DNA of 64,000 nt from Actinopolymorpha alba DSM 45243 (GTDB lineage: Bacteria; Actinomycetota; Actinomycetes; Propionibacteriales; Actinopolymorphaceae): the NCBI RefSeq assembly GCF_000373925.1, contig NZ_KB892748.1, forward strand, positions 1 to 64,000. The letters run 5' to 3'. Shown here one piece after another: positions 54,357-62,706 of the stretch; position 1 is the first letter of the stretch; each line of letters starts with the position of its first letter. The position numbers and the translations under genes are program-made. Below the pieces are notes generated by a model. It was not told the origin of the DNA and made no database searches. It saw nothing but the letters and a program-made list of their open reading frames with translations.

Positions 54357-57300
54357 TCAGCTGTCTTTCGTGTCGTTGCCAGTATGGCCGCTCGACCGTA
54401 CCAGCGGGAACAGCAACGTGTCGCGAATCGACAGGCCCGTGAGCAGCATGACCAACCGGTCGATGCCGAGGCCGAGCCCGCCGGCGGGCGGCATGCCGTA
54501 CTCCAGCGTCCGGAGGAAGTCCTCGTCCAGTTGCATCGCTTCGGCGTCCCCGCCGGCCGCCAGCAACGACTGCTCGGTGAGTCGGCGGCGCTGCTCGACG
54601 GGGTCGACGAGTTCGGAGTACGCCGTACCAAGCTCGACGCCGAAGGCGACCAGATCCCAGCGCTCGGCGAGGCGCGGGTCCACCCGGTGGGGACGGGTGA
54701 GCGGTGAGACGTCGGTGGGAAAGTCGCAGTAGAAGATCGGTCCGGCCGTCTGGCGTTCGACCAGTTCCTGGTACAACTGGGCGACCGCCACGCCCGCGGA
54801 CCCAGACTGAGGGAGCTGAACCCCGGCGCGGTTCGCGAGTTTGGTCAGCTGGGCGAGCTCGGTGTCGGGCGTCACCTCCTCACCGAGTGCGGCGCTGACC
54901 GCCTCGTGAACCCCGACGACGTTCCAGGGTTCGGCCAGGTCGACCTCCGTGGTCGTCCCGTCGGTGTTGCGGTGGGCGACGACCGTGCCCCCGAGGGCGG
55001 CCCGGCAGGCGGCAAGGATCAGCTCGCGGGCGAGGGAGCGCATCGAGCCGTAGTCGGCGTACGCCTCGTACGCCTCCAGCATCGTGAACTCCGGGTTGTG
55101 CGTGGCGTCGGCGCCCTCGTTGCGGAAGTTCCGGTTGAGCTCGAAGACCCGCTCCATGCCACCGACGAGCAGCCGCTTGAGGTAGAGCTCGGGCGCGATC
55201 CGCAAATAGAGCGGCAGGTCGTAGGCATGGATGTGGGTGGTGAACGGACGCGCGTTCGCCCCGCCGTGCACGGCCTGCAGCATGGGTGTCTCGACCTCGT
55301 CAAAGGCGCGGGACCGTAGCGTGTCACGGATCGCCGCGATCACCGCCCGCCGCTGCGCGAACACCGCCCGCGCCTCGGGCCGGACCGCCAGGTCGATCGC
55401 GCGCTCCCGGACGCGTGCCTCGGGGTTGGCCAGGCCGTGCCACTTGTCCGGCAGGGGGCGCAGGCACTTGGAGGTGAGCGCCCAGGACCCTCCGTGCACT
55501 GTCAGCTCACCCGTCCGGGTCGTTCCCACCACGCCGGTGACGCCCACGTGGTCGCCCAGGTCGACGTACCTCTTCCACCGCTCGAACGCCGTCCGGTCGG
55601 ACTCCTTGGCCAGGTCGAGCATCACCTGGATGTCGCCCGTGCCGTCCCGCACAGTCGCGAAGGCCAGGCGGCCGAGGGTACGCATCCGGAGGACCCGGCC
55701 GGCGACACCCACGCGGTCGGTCGTCCAGGTGTCAGGGCCGAGGTCGGCGTACCGTTCGTGCAGCTCGGCGGCGGTCGCGGTCCGGGGGTAGCCGACCGGA
55801 TAGGGGTCGAGGCCGTCCGCGCGGAGCCGGCGGAGCTTGTCGCGGCGTACCCGCTCCTGCTCGGGGAGGGCCGCCTCGCGCTCGGTGGCCAGGCGGTCGA
55901 TGTCAGCTTGCTCCTCCCACACGTCCCACTCGTCGTGATCGGCAGGCTGCGGCGTCACCGGCTGGAGGGTCGACGCCACGAGGGGCATGGCTGGCGGCTC
56001 GGTGACCGGTCGGCGAGGGGTCGGGCGTGCGCGGCGGCCCGACCAGGCCGGGAGGAAGCCCTCGGCGACACCCGACGCCAGCACGATCCGGGGAAGGTCG
56101 CGCGAGCTCGGGTAGCAGATATAGCGCGGGATCCACTCCGGCTCGAACTTCGCGTTGGCCCGGTAGAGCGCCTCGATCTGCCACCAGCGCGAGGCGAGCA
56201 GGAGGGTACGACGCCAGATCCGGGCGATCGGCCCGGCGCCGATCTGTGCGCCTTCGACCAGCCCGCCACGGAACACCGCGAAGTTCAGCGAGATGCGGTC
56301 GACCCCGAGCCCGCCGGCCGACTCGACAAGCCGGGTCACCATGAGTTCGACCACGCCGTTGGCCGCCGTCGGCGACCGTCGCATGACGTCGAGCGAGAGG
56401 CCGCGCCGCCCCCATGGGACGAACGACAGGAGGGCGCGGCGTACCCCATGGACGTCGAAGCACTCGACCAGCACGCAGTGCCGGTCCCGCTGGTCGTCGA
56501 GCCGGCCCAGTGCCATGGAGAAGCCGCGTTCCTTCTCGGTGTCGCGCCAGCGTTCGGCGTCGGCCGCCACCTCGGCCAGCTCCGAGGCGCTGAGCTCGGA
56601 GTGGCGCCGGATCCGGCAGGTGTAGCCGGCGCGTCCGAGCCGCTGGACTGCCTGGCGTACGCCACGCATGTGCCGACCGGACAACCGGAAGTCGGCGACA
56701 TACAGCACGGCCTCGTCGCCGAGTTCGAGAACGTGCAGGCCCTCGTCGGCATAGGCGCGGGCACCACGCTCGGTGACCCCCATGACAGCCGGCGTCCACG
56801 CGAACTCGCGGGCCTCCGCCAGCCAGGAACGCACGGCACCCGACCAGCGCGCCGGGTCACCCACCGGATCGCCGCTGGCGAGGCTCACCCCCGCGACGAC
56901 GCGGTGGGCGATCGCGCTCTGACCGTCGGGGGAGAAGATCGCGGACTTGTCGCGGCGGGTCGCGAAGTAGCCGAGCGAGTCGTCGCCACCGTGGCTCGCG
57001 AGGAGTTGGCGGATGCGGCGTTCGTCCTCAGGTGTCTGGTACAGCGTCTTTCGGCCGGGCCGGAAGAGCACCCACGCGCCGGCCAGCTGTACGGCGGCCC
57101 CGAGGACCCCGAGGAAGACCGCGACGCCATGGAGCGGAGGCGGCGAGCTGATCTCGCGGAAGAGGTCGAGCCGGTTGTTGTAGACGTCGGTCCCGCCGGT
57201 GAGGAACACCAGGACGGTCACGACGCGATCGCCCAGTGTGACCAACCGGCCGGGGAAGGCGGTGATGGCCGCCATGCCGAGGACGAAGCCGGCGACGATC

Positions 57301-57731
57301 GCGACGGCGACCGTCGCGAGGGCCCGCCAACCCGCCCGTGGCGCGACCTTCGCGTCGAAGGCGGGGCGGGCCAGCAGGAGGATCACGAGCACACCGGTGA
57401 GGACCAGAAGGCTGAGCAGGCCATGGTGCTTCAGTACGACCTCGCCCACGTCGTAGGCCATGTTGGGGACGATGAGCAGGAGCACCAGGAACCACCAGGC
57501 GATCCGCTTCCGCCGGCCGACCGCAGCGGCGAGGATGCCCAGATATGCGGCGTAGGCGAGGTTTGGCTGGGCACTGATCGTGGTGAGCTCGATCGCCGCG
57601 CGCAGCGGCTCGAGCGGGGGACGCAGGGGTGGGAAGAGCGCTGTGATCACACAGAAGACCGCCACGGCCCGCAGATACCGCGCGATCCAGGTGGCCAGGA
57701 CGGCTGCCCTGGCGCCCTCGTGCGACGCCAC
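54357..57731 (-). CDS. lysX: bifunctional lysylphosphatidylglycerol synthase / lysyl-tRNA synthetase LysX
   Basis: The 1124-residue fusion has N-terminal membrane helices (about 10-230) and an MprF-like DUF2156 transferase domain (about 240-580). A class II lysyl-tRNA synthetase follows, with an OB anticodon domain near 680, motif 2 RNFRNEGADATHN at about 865 and motif 3 GLGLGIDRLVML at about 1085. The enzyme charges tRNA-Lys and transfers lysine to phosphatidylglycerol, lowering envelope charge. Mycobacterial LysX has the same fusion. The GTG start at 57731 begins the membrane domain. A very long + strand open frame here is only its shadow. Confidence 0.95.
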   Translation of the reverse strand: MASHEGARAAVLATWIARYLRAVAVFCVITALFPPLRPPLEPLRAAIELTTISAQPNLAYAAYLGILAAAVGRRKRIAWWFLVLLLIVPNMAYDVGEVVLKHHGLLSLLVLTGVLVILLLARPAFDAKVAPRAGWRALATVAVAIVAGFVLGMAAITAFPGRLVTLGDRVVTVLVFLTGGTDVYNNRLDLFREISSPPPLHGVAVFLGVLGAAVQLAGAWVLFRPGRKTLYQTPEDERRIRQLLASHGGDDSLGYFATRRDKSAIFSPDGQSAIAHRVVAGVSLASGDPVGDPARWSGAVRSWLAEAREFAWTPAVMGVTERGARAYADEGLHVLELGDEAVLYVADFRLSGRHMRGVRQAVQRLGRAGYTCRIRRHSELSASELAEVAADAERWRDTEKERGFSMALGRLDDQRDRHCVLVECFDVHGVRRALLSFVPWGRRGLSLDVMRRSPTAANGVVELMVTRLVESAGGLGVDRISLNFAVFRGGLVEGAQIGAGPIARIWRRTLLLASRWWQIEALYRANAKFEPEWIPRYICYPSSRDLPRIVLASGVAEGFLPAWSGRRARPTPRRPVTEPPAMPLVASTLQPVTPQPADHDEWDVWEEQADIDRLATEREAALPEQERVRRDKLRRLRADGLDPYPVGYPRTATAAELHERYADLGPDTWTTDRVGVAGRVLRMRTLGRLAFATVRDGTGDIQVMLDLAKESDRTAFERWKRYVDLGDHVGVTGVVGTTRTGELTVHGGSWALTSKCLRPLPDKWHGLANPEARVRERAIDLAVRPEARAVFAQRRAVIAAIRDTLRSRAFDEVETPMLQAVHGGANARPFTTHIHAYDLPLYLRIAPELYLKRLLVGGMERVFELNRNFRNEGADATHNPEFTMLEAYEAYADYGSMRSLARELILAACRAALGGTVVAHRNTDGTTTEVDLAEPWNVVGVHEAVSAALGEEVTPDTELAQLTKLANRAGVQLPQSGSAGVAVAQLYQELVERQTAGPIFYCDFPTDVSPLTRPHRVDPRLAERWDLVAFGVELGTAYSELVDPVEQRRRLTEQSLLAAGGDAEAMQLDEDFLRTLEYGMPPAGGLGLGIDRLVMLLTGLSIRDTLLFPLVRSSGHTGNDTKDS

Positions 57732-57795
57732 GCGTTAACTCCCGGAGTGTCGGTTACGCGCCGGACGTTGTGCCGGTGCGGAACTCATCGGCATT

Positions 57796-57840
57796 CCTAG
57801 TGTCCTGCGTCGGAAGTTCGTTGCCGCACAGGACACTAGG
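57796..57840. repeat. 45-bp inverted repeat with CTAG ends
   Basis: CCTAGTGTCCTG (57796-57807) and CAGGACACTAGG (57829-57840) are perfect 12-bp inverted copies around a 21-base centre. Each end contains CTAG. It lies in the divergent gap between lysX and a hydrolase gene, where a terminator is not expected. It resembles the closely spaced ends of an excised or internally deleted insertion element. Confidence 0.6.
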
Positions 57841-57853
57841 TCAGAGTAGGGGA

Positions 57854-58648
57854 GTGTCGGTCGTCTCACGTGGCGCGTACCGCGTCGTCATCCTGCCTGG
57901 GCTCGCCGGCTGCGAGGCCGAGTGGATCGCGGTGACCACGGAGTTGGACGTACCGGCGGAGGTGGTGGCCAGCGCCGTGCCGGGGTTCCTGCCGGCGCCG
58001 TCGCTCGAGCACGTGGTCGACGCTGCCGAGGCCGTCCTCGACGCCTCGCCCGAACCCGTCGTGGTGGTCGCGCAGTCGATGGGAGCGATGCCCGCCGAGG
58101 CGCTCGCCATGAGGCGGCCCGACCGGCTGGCCGGGATGGTTCTGGCGGACCCGTCCGTGGAGCCCTCGCCGGCCCGGTGGACTGCGGCCCTCGCGCCAGG
58201 TGCGGAGTCGTTGGGATCCGTCGCCGGCCGCCTGCCAGAGGCGGTCACGGCTCGGCTGGGGCTCGCGTTCCGCCGCGCGACGATCCGCTTCGGCGCCCAG
58301 ACGGCCGATCCGCTGGACCGGGACGCCATCCTCCGCGCGTTCGGTACTCCCGCGGCGCTCGCCGCGCAGGTACGCGGGTTCGGCCGCTACTACCGCTGGG
58401 CTGTCGAGCTCGCGGACCTCCGGTATGACGTCCTGCTGCGCAAAGACGCGGCGCTGACGCTGCCCACCCGGCTCCTTGTCGCCGCGGACTCGCGCGCGGA
58501 GTCGGTACGCCACCAGCACTGGCTGGCCGCGAGGTTCCGGCCGCACGCCGAGATCTTCCTCGTGGAAGGGAGCCGGCATCTCATGCACCTGGATCGGCCA
58601 GATGTCGTGCGGGACGCCGTACGTGCCGTGCTCGCCGCCAGGTCCTGA
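57854..58648 (+). CDS. alpha/beta-hydrolase
   Basis: The 264-residue hydrolase opens with VVILPGLAGCEAEW. The nucleophile elbow is VVAQSMGAMPAEALA and the acid-base His is in EGSRHLMHLDRPD. The GTG at 57854 is adjacent to AGGGGA, so spacing is unusually tight. The substrate is unknown. A short 45-bp inverted repeat lies just upstream. Confidence 0.82.
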   Translation: MSVVSRGAYRVVILPGLAGCEAEWIAVTTELDVPAEVVASAVPGFLPAPSLEHVVDAAEAVLDASPEPVVVVAQSMGAMPAEALAMRRPDRLAGMVLADPSVEPSPARWTAALAPGAESLGSVAGRLPEAVTARLGLAFRRATIRFGAQTADPLDRDAILRAFGTPAALAAQVRGFGRYYRWAVELADLRYDVLLRKDAALTLPTRLLVAADSRAESVRHQHWLAARFRPHAEIFLVEGSRHLMHLDRPDVVRDAVRAVLAARS

Positions 58649-58668
58649 GCCGGCTCACCGGCGACTTT

Positions 58669-59076
58669 TCAAAGGGCGGCGCGGAGGCGGCCGGCGTACT
58701 CCTCGGCCTCGGCGTCATCGGCGTACTTCCGGCGCGGCCACAGGAAGCCGCGAAGCCCGTCTCCGCGGGTTCGCGGTATGACGTGGGTGTGCAGGTGCGG
58801 GACGCTCTGGCTGACCCGGTTGTTGATCGCGACGAAGGAGCCCTGCGCGCCCAGGCCGTCTTCCATCGCGCGGGCGAGCCGCTGGACGGCCTGGAGGTAC
58901 GGGTCGCGCAGGTTGTCAGGCAGGTCGACCAGCGTGCCGATGTGGCTGCGCGGGATGAGGAGGACGTGGCCCTTGAAGACCGGGCGCCGGTCGAGGAACG
59001 CGAGGAACCTCGGCTCGTCGAGAACGACGTACGCGGGAGCGCCGGCGGCGACCTCGCAGAAGGCGCAGCTGTCCAT
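58669..59076 (-). CDS. HIT-family nucleotide hydrolase/transferase
   Basis: The 135-residue HIT protein has CAFCEVAAG near the start and the catalytic HLHTHVIP (His94, 96, 98). Such proteins hydrolyse AMP-linked or dinucleotide substrates. It is convergent with the hydrolase and divergent from ROK. Confidence 0.92.
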   Translation of the reverse strand: MDSCAFCEVAAGAPAYVVLDEPRFLAFLDRRPVFKGHVLLIPRSHIGTLVDLPDNLRDPYLQAVQRLARAMEDGLGAQGSFVAINNRVSQSVPHLHTHVIPRTRGDGLRGFLWPRRKYADDAEAEEYAGRLRAAL

Positions 59077-59183
59077 GCGCCCGAGCGTACGATCCGGCCG
59101 CCGGAGCTGGCGGATCCTGACCGGCCAACCGCACCGCGAGCCGGGACGACCGGTTACGGCAGTGCCGATCTTCGCGCATCCCC

Positions 59184-59219
59184 TTGACGATCACGTTACG
59201 TGCGAGTTTCCTTTGGCGC
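59184..59219 (+). promoter_or_regulatory. candidate leaderless promoter of the ROK gene
   Basis: TTGACG (59184-59189), a 17-bp spacer and TTTCCT (59207-59212) stand seven bases before the GTG at 59220. CACGT-T-ACGTG lies in the spacer as an operator-like palindrome. The -10 matches the consensus only loosely. Confidence 0.35.
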
Positions 59220-60428
59220 GTGACGCACCGGCCTGGGTCTCAGGCGTCGCTGCGGGCGGCGAATATCCACCGGGTGCTGGCAACGGTTCGAGCACACGGC
59301 GTACTCAGTCAGGCCGAGATCGCGCGGCTGACCGGTCTTTCACCCGCGTCAGTTTCCAACATCGTTCACCAGCTGGGTGACCGCGGTGCGGTCGAGCTGT
59401 CGCCGGGCATCAGAGGCGGCCGCCGGGCGCAGGAAGTGCGGATCTGTTCGGCGGACGGGCTGGTGGCAGGCGTCGACTTCGGCCACCGGCACATCAGGGT
59501 CGCGGTGGCAGACCTGCGCTTCGACGTCCTCGCCGAGCGCCGGCACGCCTGTGACGTCGGCGCCTCGTCGGCGACCGCGTTCGCCGTCGCCGAGAAGCTC
59601 GTGGCGGAGGTCCTCGACGAACTCGGCGTGGGACGAGGCGAACTCAAGGCGGCCGGGGTTGGTCTGCCCGCCCCGTTGCCGCCGACGGGAAGCTCGCTCG
59701 CCTCCTGGCCGATCCTGCCCGGCTGGGAGGACATCGACCCGGCTCGGGACCTCGCCCAGCGACTGGAGGTCCCGGTGGTCGCCGACAACGACGCCAATCT
59801 GGGCGCCCGGGGAGAGCTGCACTTCGGTGCGGGACGCGGCGTGGCGAACCTCGCGTACGTCAAGGCCGCGACGGGTCTGGGCGCCGGGCTGGTGGTGGAC
59901 GGCTACGTCTATCGCGGCTTCGCCGGCTCCGCTGGCGAGATCGGCCACCTCACGATCGACGAGACCGGGCCGGTGTGTTCGTGCGGCAACCGCGGCTGTC
60001 TCGAGACGCTCGTCGGAGCGCCGTACCTCCTCGAACTCATCCGGCGCAGCCATCCCGACCTGCGTACCGTCGAGGACCTCGTGGCCCGGGCGCTCGCCGG
60101 TGATGGCGGCTGCCGGCGGGTGATCGCGGACGCCGCCCGGCACATCGGCTTCGTCGCGGCGAACCTGTGCAACGTGGTCAACCCCGAGCGGGTGGTCGTC
60201 GGTGGCGACCTCGCGGCGGCAGGCGACGTTCTGCTCGATCCGCTGCGGGCGTCTATACCGCGGTACGCCGTCCTCTCGGTGGCGGGGACGCCGGTGGTGG
60301 CGGCTGAGACAGGGGAGCGGGCGGAGGTACTCGGCGCGCTCGTCCTCGCCGCCGAACACCTCGAGCACCGGCACGAACACGCCGCGTCTCCCACGCCAGC
60401 GCGTCATCACCGTGTGCAGTCGCCCTAG
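59220..60428 (+). CDS. ROK-family transcriptional regulator
   Basis: The 402-residue protein has an N-terminal winged HTH (VLATVRAHGVLSQAEIARLTGLSPASVSNIVHQL, about 12-65). The ROK sugar-kinase-fold domain has VADNDANLGARGE and the zinc site CSCGNRGCLETLVG at about 255. It is a sugar-responsive repressor type (NagC/XylR). No sugar-uptake operon is adjacent in the window, so the target may be elsewhere or its own promoter. Confidence 0.88.
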   Translation: MTHRPGSQASLRAANIHRVLATVRAHGVLSQAEIARLTGLSPASVSNIVHQLGDRGAVELSPGIRGGRRAQEVRICSADGLVAGVDFGHRHIRVAVADLRFDVLAERRHACDVGASSATAFAVAEKLVAEVLDELGVGRGELKAAGVGLPAPLPPTGSSLASWPILPGWEDIDPARDLAQRLEVPVVADNDANLGARGELHFGAGRGVANLAYVKAATGLGAGLVVDGYVYRGFAGSAGEIGHLTIDETGPVCSCGNRGCLETLVGAPYLLELIRRSHPDLRTVEDLVARALAGDGGCRRVIADAARHIGFVAANLCNVVNPERVVVGGDLAAAGDVLLDPLRASIPRYAVLSVAGTPVVAAETGERAEVLGALVLAAEHLEHRHEHAASPTPARHHRVQSP

Positions 60429-60469
60429 TTATCCGCGGTGATCGAAGCACACTACGCCACTCCGGAGCG

Positions 60470-60501
60470 TCGCCACGCGCGTGCGGGGAGCGGCGTGGCG
60501 A
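60470..60501 (+). terminator. hairpin terminator after the ROK gene
   Basis: TCGCCACGC (60470-60478) and GCGTGGCGA (60493-60501) form a perfect 9-bp stem, 42 bases after the ROK stop. Confidence 0.6.
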
Positions 60502-60672
60502 ACCTTACGACCGATTTTGGCGTCTGAGGTGCCGTAGGCAGTGCACTCTAGACTCGAGCGGACAGCGTGGCCCGGCTCCCGACCCCGTCGTGGGGATCCC
60601 GCCGGCCGGCCGCGCCTGAGGAGGGAGCAAGCGGTGAGCGAGCGGATCGTTCAACACTGTGCCTGGAACGCT

Positions 60673-60791
60673 TCATGCGCGCCCGGAGCGAAGCGAGGAC
60701 GTGCATGAGCGAGCGCAGCGAGCGAATCATGCAGCGCAGCGCCTTGTGTGCCTCATGCGCGCCCGGAGCGAAGCGAGGACGTGCATGAGCG
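60673..60791 (+). repeat. 39-bp direct repeat ending in the dxs start
   Basis: An identical 39-bp unit occurs at 60673-60711 and 60753-60791, starting TCATGCGCGCCCGGAGCG and ending GACGTGCATGAGCG. The second copy supplies the dxs ATG (60785). The first copy is followed by GAGCGCAGCGAGCGAATCA, a GAGCG-rich repeat seen widely in actinobacterial intergenic DNA. The region 60429-60784 carries no other supported gene. Confidence 0.85.
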
Positions 60792-62671
60792 TGTTGGAGA
60801 CGGTGAAGGGCCCGTCCGACCTCGCTGGCCTGTCTGAGCAGCAGCTCGCCACCCTCGCGCTGGAGATCCGCGACTTCCTGGTCACGAAGGTGTCCCTCAC
60901 GGGCGGCCACCTTGGTCCCAACCTCGGCATCGTCGAGCTGACGCTCGCCCTGCACCGGGTGTTCGACTCCCCGCATGACCGGATCCTCTTCGACGTGGGC
61001 CACCAGGCCTACGTCCACAAGATGCTCACTGGCCGCCTGGATGGGTTCGACAAGCTTCGGCAGAAGGGCGGCCTGTCCGGCTATCCGAGCCAGGCTGAGT
61101 CCGAGCACGACATCATCGAGAACTCCCACGCGTCCACCGCGCTGTCGTACGCCGATGGGCTCGCCAAGGCCTACCAACTTCGGGGTGAGGACCGGCACGT
61201 GGTGGCCGTCGTCGGCGACGGCGCCCTGACCGGCGGTATGGCCTGGGAAGCGCTCAACAACATCGCCGCTGCCAAGGACAGGCCGCTTGTCATCGTCGTC
61301 AACGACAACGGCCGCTCCTACAACCCGACCGTGGGCGGGCTCGCCGAACACCTCAACGCCCTGCGCACCAATCCTCGGTATGAGCAGGTGCTCGAGCTCG
61401 TCAAGCGCTCGCTCAGTCGTACCCCCCTCGTCGGCGCACCGGTCTACGACGTGCTGCACGGCGTGAAGCGTGGGCTCAAGGACGTGCTGGCGCCGCAGGG
61501 GCTCTTCGAGGACCTCGGTCTGAAGTACGTCGGGCCGATCGACGGGCACGATCTGTCCGCCGTCGAGCATGCCCTGGAGCAGGCGAAGGCGTTCGGTGGT
61601 CCGGTGCTGGTGCACTGCGTCACCCGGAAGGGCTTCGGCTACGACGTCGCCGAGCGGGACGAACAGGACTGTCTGCACCAGACCCGGACCGACCAGACCG
61701 GGACCTGGACGAAGGTCTTCAGTGAGGAGCTCCTCGCCGTTGGTCGGGAACGCCGCGACATCGTGGCGATCACGGCGGCGATGACGTACCCCACCGGTCT
61801 GGACGCCTTCGCCGACGAGTTCCCCGAGCGGTTCTTCGATGTCGGGATCGCGGAGCAGCACGCCGTCACCTCCGCGGCCGGGCTCGCGATGGGTGGGCTG
61901 CACCCCGTCGTCGCGATCTACTCGACGTTCCTCAACCGCGCGTTCGACCAACTCCTCCTGGACGTCGCGCTCCACCGTTGCGCGGCGACGTTCGTCCTCG
62001 ACCGGGCCGGCATCACCGGCGAGGACGGTCCGAGCCACAACGGCATGTGGGACCTCTCCATCCTTCAGGTCGTTCCGGGTCTCCGGATCGCCGCGCCGCG
62101 AGACGGCGCCCGGCTGCGTGAGCTGTTTCGGGAAGCGGTGGCGATCGATGACGGCCCCACCGTCGTGCGGTTCTCCAAGGGCGCGGTCGCCGACGACATT
62201 CCCGCGATCGACCGGGTGGGCGAGACCGACGTGCTTGTCCGCGCCGGGGAGCGTGACGTCCTCGTCGTCTCGATCGGCGGCATGGCGTCGACCTGTGTCG
62301 ACGTGGCGGCCCGGCTCAGCGAGCAGGGGATCGGCGTGACTGTCGTGGACCCGCGTTGGGTGAAGCCGATCGATCCCGCCCTTCTCGACCTGGCCCGCGA
62401 GCATCGGGTGGTCGTGTCGGTGGAGGACAACGGCCGGGTCGGAGGGTGCGGGGCCGCGCTCGCCCTCGCGCTCGCTGACGCGGGGATCACGACGCCGCTG
62501 CATATCGCTGGCATCCCACAGCGGTTCCTCGATCACGACAAGCGGCCGAGCCTGCTGGTCGAGATCGGGCTCGGCGCCCAGGACCTCGCCCGGGACATCG
62601 TCGAGCGGGTGGCCCGCCTCGACGGAGCGACCCTGGTTGAGGGCGACCACCACCCGCTGCCGCGTACCTAG
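60785..62671 (+). CDS. dxs: 1-deoxy-D-xylulose-5-phosphate synthase
   Basis: The 628-residue TPP enzyme condenses pyruvate with glyceraldehyde-3-phosphate in the first step of the MEP isoprenoid pathway. The TPP-pyrophosphate site is [18 protein letters not shown], the catalytic-Glu region is [18 protein letters not shown], and [13 protein letters not shown] is near the N-terminus. The ATG at 60785 matches the family start; it lies within the second copy of the 39-bp repeat and has only a weak ribosome-binding site (GCGAGGAC). Confidence 0.95.
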   Translation: MSVLETVKGPSDLAGLSEQQLATLALEIRDFLVTKVSLTGGHLGPNLGIVELTLALHRVFDSPHDRILFDVGHQAYVHKMLTGRLDGFDKLRQKGGLSGYPSQAESEHDIIENSHASTALSYADGLAKAYQLRGEDRHVVAVVGDGALTGGMAWEALNNIAAAKDRPLVIVVNDNGRSYNPTVGGLAEHLNALRTNPRYEQVLELVKRSLSRTPLVGAPVYDVLHGVKRGLKDVLAPQGLFEDLGLKYVGPIDGHDLSAVEHALEQAKAFGGPVLVHCVTRKGFGYDVAERDEQDCLHQTRTDQTGTWTKVFSEELLAVGRERRDIVAITAAMTYPTGLDAFADEFPERFFDVGIAEQHAVTSAAGLAMGGLHPVVAIYSTFLNRAFDQLLLDVALHRCAATFVLDRAGITGEDGPSHNGMWDLSILQVVPGLRIAAPRDGARLRELFREAVAIDDGPTVVRFSKGAVADDIPAIDRVGETDVLVRAGERDVLVVSIGGMASTCVDVAARLSEQGIGVTVVDPRWVKPIDPALLDLAREHRVVVSVEDNGRVGGCGAALALALADAGITTPLHIAGIPQRFLDHDKRPSLLVEIGLGAQDLARDIVERVARLDGATLVEGDHHPLPRT

Positions 62672-62672
62672 C

Positions 62673-62702
62673 TAAGAGGTCGCGCGACCTCTTAAGAGGT
62701 CG
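62673..62702. terminator. overlapping palindromes between dxs and the PaaK-like gene
   Basis: TAAGAGGTCGC (62673-62683) and GCGACCTCTTA (62684-62694) make a perfect 22-bp palindrome. CGACCTCTTAAGAGGTCG (62685-62702) is a second one that overlaps it by ten bases. Three half-sites of AAGAGGTCG thus alternate. The stretch separates convergent genes and can terminate both. Confidence 0.7.
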
Positions 62703-62706
62703 GCAT

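Noticed and set aside
55437-57800. A 787-codon open frame on the + strand across lysX
   Set aside because: It is a shadow of lysX in high-G+C DNA: rich in Gly, Arg and Glu, with no domain motif, while the minus-strand frame has clear synthetase motifs.
57796-57840. A simple terminator for lysX or the hydrolase
   Set aside because: Both genes start here and run outwards, so neither transcript ends at this position.
60567-60788. A 73-codon frame including [12 protein letters not shown] upstream of dxs
   Set aside because: It is generated by the GAGCG-type repeat and the 39-bp duplicate; there is no independent protein signal.
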